Source: Rhododendron vialii (lineage: Eukaryota > Streptophyta > Magnoliopsida > Ericales > Ericaceae). From it: a stretch of 64,000 bases of DNA. Location: NCBI RefSeq assembly GCF_030253575.1, contig NC_080559.1:12455501-12519500 (forward strand), read 5' to 3'. The notes beneath the pieces were generated by a model. That model saw nothing but the letters and a program-made list of their open reading frames with translations, had not been told where the DNA came from and did not search any database. Numbering within the stretch: position 1 is the stretch's first letter; every line of letters starts with the position of its first letter. This document shows, piece after piece, positions 22,780 to 35,036 of the stretch. A program made the position numbers and the translations under genes.

Positions 22780-23870
22780 ACATGAATTTACCATGATTAT
22801 TATGAATTATTGATTGCATCACCTCATATATGAGCAAACTGATGTTCAAGTAATTCTGACAAAAGTTTCTCTTCTACATGAGACTTCTCTCAAGTAGGTC
22901 CAACCGTCCAAGTACTTCCTGATAGTAATAATGTTCGGTGCAGTTATTTTTGGTTGAGTATCAAATTTTCAAATTAAGAAAGCCTTCCAAAACTTCCTTT
23001 TAAAGAGCTGCTGAATAGACAACATTTCTTATTTTTGTAGGTGGTGAATCCTCAACATTATTACTTACAATGATCACAATTATGTCTGGATCGGCAGAAT
23101 GAGAAAGAGGCCAGGCCATGGAGACAACTATAGCACCATTACATTTGGTAATTTTTTTAGTAATTTGTTACACTATCGTGTTTTGTGAACTTATAATTGA
23201 AGTCTTAATAGTTTGGGTGAGCTTCGTTTCTTTTCTAAAAGTGCAGGAGCTCTTTATTTCAAAGTGGTGTTCTGGTTATCGATCGGTTCTATTGGTTGTA
23301 TATTGCCATTTTCTATTTGCATTGTGTCTATTTGAAGACATGGAAGTGTCTCCTATCTATCTCCTCCTCTTTCACCGCTTGCCATTTGTAAGCATTTGAT
23401 CTCTTTCTTGCCTTGAATGTTTTTTTTTTTTTTTTGCAACTACAACTGATCTGTATATTTTATCGAATCCTCTTGAGAAAAATTTGGTATCTCCTATAAT
23501 TTAGTAATTCTTGAATTTTATGAATTTGCCCTTATTTTTATGCATTATTGATTGTGCTAGCTCATATAGAAAAACCGCACTGTTCAATTATTTTTGACAT
23601 ACAATTTCCCTTTGGAATGAGTCCTCTCTCATGATTTGTCCTCACCATAAATAGATCACAATATTGGATTATGCAGCAATATTTGCATTAGTATATAGTT
23701 AAGAAATCCCCAAAACTTCCTTTCAAGAACTGCTGATTCCGCAGTTTTTCCTTTTGGATGGGAATCTGCTATCTTCATTGTTATGTATGGGTCCGCAAAA
23801 TGGGCAAGGGGCCATTGACGACTATAATAATTGGCAGCGACAAATTTGGTATTGTTTTCATTTTTGTGTT
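22780..23870. repeat. Diverged local duplication, two copies of about 350 bp
   Basis: Copy A (about 22780-23160) and copy B (about 23505-23870) share in order ATTATTGATTG-, CTCATATA-GA, AAACTTCCTTT-AA-A-CTGCTGA, AATG-G-AAG-GGCCA, GACAACTATA/GACGACTATAATA and ACA--TTTGGTA. Period is about 720 bp with substantial divergence. They lie in the presumed 5' intron of the next gene. Confidence 0.55.
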
Positions 23871-24269
23871 TCGTGACACTCAAGATTTGAGTTTGAAGAG
23901 AGTGGGTAAATGCACCAAGTCTAGCTCATTCCCCTCTATCACTTTCCTAATAGAGCAGGAGGTTTTAACTTGAACAACCATGCAATCTGTGTCCAGATTA
24001 TTAAGACTATTATTTTTTATGGTGTTTCTTCATTCAGACGAACCATAGCCAGACTATCAGGTCGACCCCACCTTTTTCGACACCTGTTCTTTATATTGAT
24101 TCCGGCAAAAACACGTCAAAAATTGAGTCTCTCTTTTCGGGTTCTCTTTTTTCATGATAGTCAACATGGCGCTTCCACTAAAATGACAGCTGCTTAGTTG
24201 TATGCATGGCCCTGAAAGCAATATATGTATGCATTTCTCTTTGTTAAGGTCTTGCCTGGGTTCCTGAAT

Positions 24270-27200
24270 ATGGCGGATTTCCCCCCAAACTTGGAGGATG
24301 GTGAGCAGTGGCTTCCTGCTGATATTTACCATGAGATAGTCTATGGTAGCTTCGAGCCTAAGGCTCTTGCCGATAACACCAGTGAAGAGGGTGCAACAGA
24401 GGTTTGGAATAATGAGCCGATCAATTCTTCTTTCGAGTTTTCATATTTGTCCTACGTTTCCTCCTCTCCTATTTACCTTTTTTCTTCGATGAGACTTTAG
24501 TAAATAAATTAATTTCCACACACGACATATGTTTATATCTTCGCGATTAGATATGTTTGGTAATCCAATGGAGTTTGGTTCGATTTTATAGAAGGTTTTC
24601 TTGCCGAGTTCTCATCATATTTTTGCTTTTCAAGCAGATTTGGGATCGATCTCTCCTTACTCTTATTGCATGCGCGAACTCAAACTAAGACAATAAAAAT
24701 TTGTTCACACCAGGATGGATCATGCAATCTTAGTTTCGTGAACATATAAGAAATTTAAAGCCCTGTTTGTTTAAGTTTTTATGTTCTGTCAACTGTTTTA
24801 TTTTTGGGATCTGTTTTTATATTCTGGGAAAAACAAAAAAAATTGTCCGGTTAACGATTTTTGGACTCTTTTTGGAGAATTATTCAAAAAAATCACATTC
24901 TTGAGGATATAACAAATCGATGTTTTCAGATTCTTGAGAACTATTTACATTAGAAAAAGAAATAAGATTTGAAAAGGATAAGGTGGTGTTTGGTCATGTT
25001 CTTTTTATTGGTTTTCTTTTTTGCAGAAAAGGTGATGACTAAAAAATTAATAAATATGTTGTAAGCAATTTTTTCAAGTATTCAAAATTGAAAAACTACT
25101 TCAGAAACTGTAACCAAACAGGGCTTTAGTCTTTCTTTTTTGCATGTTGATAACATTTTTGACATTTGCTCGCAAAGGCTTTGTTGGTAACACATGTGCA
25201 GCATGCATGAATGATTTCTGTTGCCTCCTTTAATTTAACCATTTTGATTTTCATATTTTGACGTATTTACTATCGTTGTAGGTTGAGACCTTTGACCATG
25301 GAGGCAATGGGGTGTTAACAGAGCAATGCTGCCTTTGGCCAGTCCCCAGGTATGGAGAAGAGCAAAAAGGTTTTGCTGGCAATTCTGGAGGGACGGGTGT
25401 TTTCCTTCCCCAGACTCTTCTCATGGAATCAACTGAGAACAAAGGGACTGGGGTGTTTCTTCAAACCTTCACTTCAAATGGACCGGTCACTGTGCGAAAA
25501 AGCAAAAAGAGTAAGTTACAAGCATAAAATAGCAAGAACTTGTTTCTTTTTACATGGATGTATATATTTTACAATTGGTCATTGGGAAAAAAATGAAGAG
25601 GAGCTCAAAATAATTAAAGAAGTTTTAAGCTTTGGCTTTATTTCAAAATCTCCAAAATTTAATTTCGTTATGCTAATTAATTCTTTAGATTGCTTGGTAT
25701 AGTTATCTGCATTTATTGAATTCATTATTGTCCTTGTCACAATAGATTTTTGCATTTAATAACCTAGCGTTTTGTTTGATGAAAATCTTGAGTAGAGATT
25801 ACGTAAATCACTTCTTTTTGTTGTCTTGCAAGTTGTCAAGGTAAAGTTTTGAAACAAAACAAAATTTTAGGTTGAAGCGCGCTATTCTTACAAAATTTTG
25901 ATGCAGATCTCTCACGAGAATAATGTATTCTTTAGTTTTATTCTAAATGACTTGATTGAATTTGAAGATTGTTAAGGTAATAGCTTGGTTGAATTAGACA
26001 ACGGGATACATTCAGAATATGTGGGGATAGGTCAGAACAAATTCTAATTTCAATAGTATAAGCTATAAGATTAGTGATTAACCCTTTTTCTGGATTGATG
26101 AGAAATCCTATTGTGTATTATTGGATTATGCTTTGTAATACATTTTGAGAAATCTTGGCTAGGCTAGCCTATGTTACATGGACTCGGGTGCGGGTGTAAG
26201 TTCAAGTGTTGGACCTTCCTAAACTTAAATATTACTGGGATATGTGTGTTAGAATATAGTATTGGTATTAGTCCTATCTTTCCATACAACAATGTGTTCC
26301 CAAATGGGGTATGGGTACAAGGACAAGTCCTGAACACTTGTTTGTAGTATATGTAATATATTGCATTTTTTTTCCAGATTATGTACCATAAATTATATTT
26401 AGAAATGTATTTAAACAAGAAGGGCTTACGAAAGATATGTTTTTGCTATTTCTTGTCCATGTAAAATACTCGAAATATCATTTTTCTAGCTAATTTGATT
26501 ATCCTTTTTTGTAAATATCATAACAGTTAGAGGACCATAGATGAGACGCACTAGCTAGCCACTATTTTATATGGATGTTGGACATCGTCATGGGTAGTTG
26601 AGCCAAAATGAAGGATCCATGTAACATATTTCGGACATCGGGTACTTGAGCTAGGATCCATGTAAAATAGTCATATCGACACGGGTACTTGAGCCAAAAT
26701 TAAGGATCCATGTAAAATGGTGGCTAAGTAGTGTGTCTCATCTATTGTCATAATGTCATCTACATTTTTTTGGATCTAAGCAATTATTTTCTTGGATTTT
26801 TTAAGCTTTCCCGCTTAATACCCATCTCACAAATAAAAAACAAAATAGCTTTGATTGTTAAACAAAAAAGCTTACGTAATAGATACAAGGTCATCAGTGA
26901 TACGATAAGGTCCCTACTTGCACCTGATACTCAGAAAGTATATAGAAAAGCTGATAATTACATGGGCATTTTGTAGTCGGGTTGTTTATTTTTCAAGAAT
27001 GAACCTGACTATTTGATAATATGAATAATTACTGGTGATAGAATGGATAGTATAACTCCTGTGTATTGAGCAAGACTTGGCCGTAAAGTAGGCTTCTAGG
27101 ATGATACGTTTGCTTCTATGTTAACTAAATTCTAGGTCGAAGATTAGACCATTTTAGTTTTGGACATTATTCGCAAATGGCAGACTTTTCTTGGTTTGCT

Positions 27201-28059
27201 ATGATATCTACATATAGGCGGAAACCGTTAGTTGCAATATATACAACTTTCTCATCAAAAGGTACAACTGGGTGCAATCTATTACTAGAAATCACCACCA
27301 CCTTGATTGTTGAAAGTAGGTTTCAAATTGTTTTATTCTGTGGCGCATTTTGTCTGGATTGTGTTATGTTTTTCTTTTTTTGGTAATTCATTGTGTTGTT
27401 TTGTTTTCTTCATCTACTGCATTGGTTTGCTTTGGCCCTGGGGATTGACTGCTGTTCTCTGGTTAGTGTATATATTCGTCATATTTCCTTCAACCAATGG
27501 GAAAATAAATATGAAACAATATACATTCCGATGCTCTGCATTTTATTGATATCAGCATGTTTGATGATCGTTTAAGGAATGGGTTTTCTAGAGTTTAGGG
27601 TTATAATGATATTTAGGTTACATGAACTTGGAAAAAGGTGATGAGGAACAAAAACTAAAGGGCATTGGGACACAAACAATCTTGTTTCATTTACTATGTA
27701 ATGGTTACTATACAACTGAAGCATATTTGCTTAAAGCATACAGAATCGAATGTCGTACTTTACAAATTTAGTATGTCTACTATTATCAATGATATAAGAA
27801 TCTACTAAACACTGAGCATGATCTGCTAAACACTTTACGTCTTTAGGTCGTTTGCATATTTTGTTCGATTATTTTCGTTGCGATGTTATGCAAGTCTTAA
27901 ATGAAGGGGGAAAAACTGCTACTGATCTCTTATATTTTTCCCATAATAGGTGGAAAGAATGGAAAGATGTTTTTTACTAAGAAGGGAGCTCCATCAGGAA
28001 AGAAAGAGGTGTCTCAAGTTCCAGCTGAGATCTGTTTACCTGCAGAGTGGACTTACTAA
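24270..28059 (+). CDS. Uncharacterised 156-residue plant protein, three coding exons
   Basis: Exons 24270-24401, 25282-25510 and 27950-28059 join with GT-AG introns and matching phases (0, then 1) to a TAA at 28057. The protein begins MADFPPNLEDGEQWLPADIY and has an acidic first third. The middle holds two related GTGVFL segments (GGTGVFLPQ, then KGTGVFLQ), and WPVPRYGEEQKG precedes them. A Lys-rich part (VRKSKKSGKNGK, TKKGAPSGKKE) follows, and the protein ends ICLPAEWTY. No signal peptide, membrane segment or known catalytic motif is visible. I recognise the general look of a small plant-specific protein of unknown role but not a named family; a nuclear location is only a guess from the Lys-rich stretch. 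Long introns carry MITEs. Confidence 0.85.
24757..25128. mobile_element. MITE with AAAGCCCTGTTTG ends in intron 1 of the unknown gene
   Basis: The left end AAAGCCCTGTTTG (24757 onward) is mirrored by CAAACAGGGCTTT ending near 25127. The interior is AT-rich with no coding capacity. The ends resemble hAT- or Harbinger-type MITEs; no clear target duplication was found. Confidence 0.7.
26533..26749. mobile_element. MITE with three internal repeat units, intron 2 of the unknown gene
   Basis: The ends ATAGATGAGACGCACTAGCT and their inverse GTGTGTCTCATCTAT flank three units. Each unit has GGACAT/CGACAC, then GGTA-TTGAGC, then GGATCCATGTAA. Length is about 217 bp. Confidence 0.75.
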
Positions 28060-28239
28060 TTAACTGTGTCTCTATCTAAACATGAAACTCCCATGTAATG
28101 GAGACTAATAACTAAATGAAATGCGAGAGTAATAACTTTTGATAACCTTTCCTTTCGATAACCTTTCCTTTCATTGCCATAGAAGTGAACAACCGGAGTC
28201 TGATTCCAATTATGCAAGCCATATTAGAAGGCTTAGAAG

Positions 28240-28870
28240 ATTGATTCTTTTATTTTTTTTTTGCTTGGCGAAAAAGATTTTGTTAATCTTTGAAAGGATT
28301 ACAAAGATTAAATGTATCGCTGGCACACTGGCGAAAACGCCACTAGAGAACCAAAACCAAAAGAAGGAAAGATGCCAACCGAAACACCACAACATAAAGC
28401 CGCACTCCCTAAGAAACCAACAACCTACACCCCAAAACAACCCAGCGCCAAGAAAACAAGAACATCCCGAATGAAACAAAGCCAAAAATCTCTAAATCTC
28501 AGAATTAAAATTTCAAAGAAAGAGAACCACATCCCTCGAAATCATTAACTTCCTCCAAAAAAATCATCTTCCTCCAAATCGCTGAGGGCATTGATCCTTA
28601 ATTTCCGCTATGTGTTCTTCCTCCACATCAACGAATTTATTTAAAATAAAATTTCTTCCCCCTCTAAATTTAACTCCCAACTTGCACCCAAATCCATCTC
28701 CCTACGAGCATCCTTAAAAAGCAAAGGGTTCCTATTCCGAATATATCAGAAGATAAAGAAGAAGGGGATCTTTCTATCCTTATCCAATAATTTGTCAGCC
28801 TTAATTCAATTGTCAGCCTTAGAAGATTGATTCTTACAATCCAATTCTCGTCCAAACTCATCTGATTAAT
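28240..28870 (-). pseudogene. Degenerate LINE 3' part
   Basis: The minus strand ends in an A-rich tail preceded by ATTAACAAAATCTTTTTCGC, a typical plant LINE 3' terminus. Upstream a broken frame reads FFFIF-stop-YIRNRNPLLFKDARR, which resembles the W-x-IW-K-RN-xxF segment near the C-terminus of plant LINE reverse transcriptases. Stop codons and the short length show it is not functional. Confidence 0.5.
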
Positions 28871-30261
28871 AGATTTGGGTCATTAGTCACATAATCCTTC
28901 AAAATAGCCCCCGTTCAATCATACATTGTATTTGCGCTCTCAATTTACGCACTCACAAATTTTAGTTGTTTGGACGGTTTTTAGAAGAGGCATTTGTGCC
29001 TCCGTCCCATCCGCGCATTATGTGACACATAGTTTGGGTCAATACACGTGCTTTTGATTGGGTTCACTTACAACTCAAATGTGAGCAGGTTAAGATCCAT
29101 AGCCATATCTAAGGTGACAGAGGAAACACAAGCCATGCTTGAGGAGTCAAAATTACTTTCAGGACTGCTTTGTTTTTTGTGTGGTAAAAATGGATATGTA
29201 GGCTTGAACGACAGTAACAGTTAAATAAATATTTTAATAAGGTTAAAACAGAGAGAAATATGATTCTAGTGTTTATCTTGTCCTAATACACATGAACATG
29301 CTAGTATGCTACAATATAGGAGTCAAGATACGTCACACATGATCCCTAATGTGATGCAAAATGGGACTTACCATAGTTCTATTTGACGATCTGAGCCATT
29401 CATATTACGGGTCTTGATGCGCTTATTGTTCATCCAAAAAATTGGCAAAAGCTTAGTCGAATCGTATTGGATAGAAGAGAAATGGACGATCATAATATTA
29501 CTATCAATTTCTTTTATGATAAATATTTCTTTGGCATGGAAACTAATGTCCGATCAACTTGAGTTTTCGCATGGACAATAAATAAATCGACACTTACAAA
29601 GTAAACTACTCGAATTAACAAATGGAGCCGTGGTAAATCTCATTTTGCGTCACATGGAGTAGCACACGAGTGTTCATTCCTTAAAATATTAGTTCGAATT
29701 CATCATGAATGCATAATCTTTGCAGCCTAAAGGTGGTGTGTTGTATTGATACATCCATGTTTGTTTTGGCACTAATGTAGAGTGACAAGTTAAATTTGGA
29801 TTGTTGATGCATAAGTTTTAGGGGCCCAAATGAGAAGCCAACAAGCCCATTAAGTTTTATTTAAGCCCATAAGTTCCCCGCCCCTTCTCTTTTTGATTTT
29901 GTGATGCATGACTTCATGGTGCCATCTTGTTGAGCAAACCCAAATTCTATTCTGATTTTTGCCTTCTTCTTGCATGACTTCATCCAATTTTCCCTCAGAA
30001 AATGGAAAGATTGGAACGAGCATCTGCACATATCAAATTGAGCTAATTTTTCATCCACTCGGTTTTGTTTTTTTGTAAAATTATTAAACGGCTCAAATTT
30101 TACAAAATCCTGAAGTGGGCCCTGCATGATTGTCGGTACGAGAACCGTCGGTCCTTTTAGCTTTTATGTTATTTCTTACTCGAATAATACTCCTCTCAAA
30201 ATGAAGTAGAGACTGTGCGTTAATAGCCCAAAATTTTTAGCATGGTGGGCACGTGACAAAA

Positions 30262-30280
30262 CCTCTCTCTCTCTCTCTCT
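30262..30280. repeat. (CT)n microsatellite
   Basis: About nine CT repeats in spacer. Confidence 0.9.
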
Positions 30281-31597
30281 GCATAATGCATGGGAAAAAC
30301 CACTAGACAATCATTGATAGCAACATCATATTGTGGCTTTTCATACAAAATCTCGAAAACATTCTCGCCAGCTTTTACGTGTGGCTTCTCTTTTTGACTG
30401 GTCGCAAAGGCCACAGAGACCTGATCCTCCACCTTTCTCTCTCTTTCACAAAAGATCATGAAGCCTTGGATCCCTCAACCATATCACTATATCACTAATA
30501 CTATGAACCCATAGAATCTAGCTAAGAATAGATTCACCAAATATACGAGAGTGTTCGGGGGGAATCCTGAATGAAAAATTGGTGTGTATTGATTCAAACA
30601 CTCGTAGTTATCTAATTGAGCTTACCCGTTTATTGAAAAAATATTTTAAGATTAATGGACGATTCAAATCCTCCGTGTGAGACTAACATCCATTCTTTAA
30701 TTGTTAGGAGGCTTCAGATCCGAGAAACCACTTACTTTGATGGCAAAAACAAAGAACGCTTCTACTAGAAAGAAGGAAGCTTTAAGTAGCTTGATAGTGA
30801 CCATATTTAAAAGAGGCAAATTTTAACTTTCTTTTCCTAATTAAAGACTGCAAAAGGCTCAAGCTGTGGAAACTTTGTCTCCATGCCAATCCTTTTTGCA
30901 AATGTGCCACCATCTCTAAAGGCTCAGGTCTAGTTTTGAAGGTATATTATTATACTTCGCTACCCTGTACTTTACATTTCATCTCACTTCACCCACTTCG
31001 CTTCAAAACGGTACAACCAAATGCAATGGGAGAACCAGTGTAAATTACGTTTCAGGTTTTAAAATTTCAACTTTTTGTTTTTAACCTTTCTTGATAGCAT
31101 TATTACTTGTAACCGTTGTATTCAGGTTAATCATTATGACCCTAAAAATTTCAAGGAACTTTTTTTGTTTTTTTTGTCAATCGATAGTTTTTTTTTCTAT
31201 ATATAGGTTAACTTAAAAGTCACAATTATGAAGAAGCTAGCAATGATGAAGATCAAAGGTACTAGGTTATAGGTTGTAAGAGGAGCGATTAAGAAAGCTA
31301 GAGGGAATAAGGCAGGCTAGGGACAACGAGGCATGTCAGAAAAGTCCAACAGTGTTTGGTGGTGGGCTTGTAAGCAAGGTGTAGAGCAAAAGGAATAACG
31401 GCTTCATTATCTAAAGCGGGTGAATAATTGTGCGGGATAATTTGTTACGCTTAAGTGAAGTCATGAAATGCATGCCATGTGACGAGTTTCTCGCATTTTT
31501 TTTGAATTAAAACAAACCAAGTACTATGATTAGGTGCAATGTGAAGGGGTGGTTTGCTGCGATTGATGGGGTTGTTATTTAGTTGTTAAACTCGCTA

Positions 31598-31865
31598 GGT
31601 GTGCTTGCCCGGGTTTTACTTGGTTTTGATGGTCAGAACTTGTTTGCTTGATGTTGTTTTTTTGGTGTCGTTTCCTATTTTTTCATTGTCTGGGCTGAGC
31701 GGTTGGTTTCTTTTTTTCTTTGGTGTAGCTGTGTTTGTGGTGTTTCTTCCCTTTGTTGATTTTTTGCCAACGTTTTTATTTGGGTCTCGTTGCTCTTGCC
31801 TGCCGTTGCCCCTTTTATCTTTGTATCATTTTCAAAAATTAATAAAATTTTTTTTGTCAAACAAA
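31598..31865 (+). mobile_element. LINE 3' UTR fragment
   Basis: T- and G-rich sequence ends with TTTTCAAAAATTAATAAAAT, then TTTTTTTTGTCAAACAAAAA. This is the characteristic 3' terminus of plant L1-type LINEs. No reverse-transcriptase coding remains in this copy. Confidence 0.55.
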
Positions 31866-34829
31866 AACGTGAAGGGGTGGAAAGTGTAATTTACACAACT
31901 CTAGAGTGTGGTGGAGGCTTGTCTTGAACAAGACAAAGCATTGCAATGAAAGCAAAAAGTGGCATTGCCTTTCAAAAGTTGGTACAGAAACAAATAAACT
32001 TTAGCCCATTAATATACCCTAGAAAGACTACATCTAGTGACTCTTTTCATTTTTTTTCACTTTTTCTTTTATATCTTTTGCTTTTCATCCTCTTTTTCCC
32101 ACTTAGTAATGATTTCTAGATCATGTTCTGATATCAAATCCCAGAACGGCTACCTTGGTGAATTATTATGGTTTAATCAGTGAACTTTTTGGGCTATTGA
32201 GATGACTGGTTAATCATTGTTGGGCACATAGTGTTTTTATGAATTTGGTTATAATCAATTGGTGTTACGATCGTTCTAAAAACTGATTTGCGAGTGCGAT
32301 ATTGAATGTCATAAAAGGCTTAATTGAAATCCATTTTAACACCAATTGATTTTAAGAGAGATGATAGAAAAGCGGTCCGACAATTAAATACAACAAACAC
32401 AAAGGAAAAAAATTGAATATAATAGCAAGAAAGTTTAAGAGAGGTTTCTGCAAATTAATTTAATAACATACTACGCATTTTCTAAAATGAAAATCCACAC
32501 TTAAATTAGTGTCCTGACCTCGGGGCCTAAAAATCGTGACTAGTTTGTGAGTCTATATCATCATATAGACTTTTAAGTTGTCTGTGCGTGCTAATGTAAA
32601 CGCAATAGATATATTTCAAAAAAAAATAGCCAACAAAGCTTTATTACAACAAAACAGTAATAGGTACGAGTTACGATTATTACACCATTCCGGTCGCCAG
32701 AATAGTGATTTTTTTATTTACCTTCTTAACTGAATGATTGGCTTGGGTATCCTCTTGTTGGCGCGATACACATGAGACTGCTTGGTCAAATTTGACCAGG
32801 CATAAAAGATTTAATACTTTTTTTGGGCAAGGTTGAGCAAAATTATTGCAACAGCTATAAACTCAAGTAGTGAGTTAATTTATTTATAAATTAAAAGATT
32901 TATAAGAAAATAGAGTATAGAAATTATTTCCTGTTTCATTTTTTAAGTATAAAATAAGATGGTCAAAATTGGATTAATGTGCCGGTCAAAAATCGAACAT
33001 TCTCACCTTTAACCAGTTTGATCATGTTACCACTTGATCCGCAAAGTGGGGCCCGTTAACTTTTGGGTTTTATTTTCTGTTAGGACTATTTTTATTTTTA
33101 TTGGGAGAGAGATGCCGACGTGGCATGTGTATATTTCTTGTTGCATAATAGGAGTAAAAGGAGAGTTGTGATAAAAGTTCACAAAGGGAATTCATTCATT
33201 TGGTGTGTACACCAAATGTATATCACATGATCACACCATGTGGGATTCACTAGGGGTCTCATACGAATGATCAAAGCTGTTTAATTTATTTAAAATATTT
33301 TCTTAAGGATTATTGTAAGAAATCAGAGAAAGTTCGAAATCAAGGGGGGTATTGATGGCGTTTTCAAAATGTGAAGAGATGTCCATGACTATTGTTTAAA
33401 TGCTAGAATTGGAGAGATTAGTTGGTGCCCCTAGAACCTTGCTACATGGTGCCCCAGACTCTCTTTCTGTGACATATTAATGTAGAGAATAGAATTTTGT
33501 CTCATTGCGAGTGGTGACTATGATGCACTAACACTTCTAGTGGTAGCCGTATCAGTATTAGACACTTCAGAGACACGCAGCACGTCAAGGTCATGGATGG
33601 AGACATAGTAGGGTGGTTTTTTTATATTCTTCAAACCTTTTCATAGATGGAATATTTATAACTTCAAAAGCATTGCATCCAATGTGCAATATGTAAAAGA
33701 TATGTGTATGTGAATAGACATTCATCATTGGTCGATAATGCATCAGATAGGAGTTCTAACCTAAATATTTTGTTGTTACAATTTACGTTTACACAACTAA
33801 ATTTTTTTTTTCTTAAATTACCGCTTCTTCTATCGCGTTTGTGCCCATTTTCTGAGAATTGTCATGTCCCATAGGTATCCGTGTCCCTATCTGTGCTACA
33901 TTCATGGCGGCAAAGGAGCAGCTTCAAATACCAGATGTTGTCCATGATGTTTATTTTCCCTGCAATAAAAAGATCACAAAACGTCATATGCTCTCCCAAT
34001 TAATCCCCTCTTCGCATATATAAACAAAATTATCATTAGCTTGTACACATATATATACCACTTGCAAGTAGTAATCTAAATTAATTGTAACCATTTTAGA
34101 CTTGCTTTTGCCGTTCATTTAATTTCCAAAATGGGAGCAAAGCTCGAGGTCATGTCTTTAGGTGACAAAGACCCACCACAGCCACAAGTTTTGGAATATT
34201 TTCTTTATAAATTGCTCAAAATATGAATATAAACCTAGCTTAGTGGTTTAGGACACATCACTTCCATTGAACATGAATATATGCAATAAATGGTTATTCA
34301 ATATCAAAAACATTATTGTACAATACTTAAAATAAGCCCAAAAAAAAAAAAAAAAAAGGGATCAAATTGGAGCTTAAAATAATCTAACTTTTTTGGGTCA
34401 AATAGGCTAGAAAAGCCAAATAAGTGATTATTCATAAGTGGTAACAAACACTCTTCATTAGCTTCTTTTTTTAAGTAAATAAGCTAAAAAAAATTGAATT
34501 ATAAGTGCTAGCAAACATAACCATTGTAGATGTCGATCGACCAGGCCCTGACCATTTGCATTTGTCATCTGTGTGAATCTTCACCACCTTAATTTGATAT
34601 TAAACCAGATTCACCTAACACTCACCAATAGTAAAAAATAGTTCCAAGTGCTTAATAATTGTTGACAGTGGCAACTGGTCATCATTGCACACATATTTGG
34701 CTTGATGAAATAGCACAACAAATTAGAAAAAATTATTTTCTTGACAAGTGAGATTCATAATATAATAGTAGAAAGGATTGAATCATTGCAGTTTGATTGT
34801 TGTAGGGTAGGGGTATCAACTTCGTCGGC

Positions 34830-35036
34830 ACGGTATTCTCTTTTTGGGTAATAAGTGGAAAGATAAAGATAAGAAAAATACGAGCACTAATTGAAGAAAA
34901 TACTTACCGAGGACAGTGCCCAGAAAGAGGGATTGATACTAAGAAAGAGGGATTGATACTAATAATCTCTTGTTCCGTGTAATCTTTACATTTGATTAAT
35001 AAATTTTTATTTTTTTGCCGTTCAAAAAAAAAAAAG
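34830..35036 (+). mobile_element. LINE-like 3' end with poly(A)
   Basis: It ends with GTAATCTTTACATTTGATTA, ATAAATTTTT and GCCGTTC before a 12-A tail. A 20-bp direct repeat (AGAAAGAGGGATTGATACTA, at 34920-34959) lies inside. No coding motif was seen. Confidence 0.45.
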
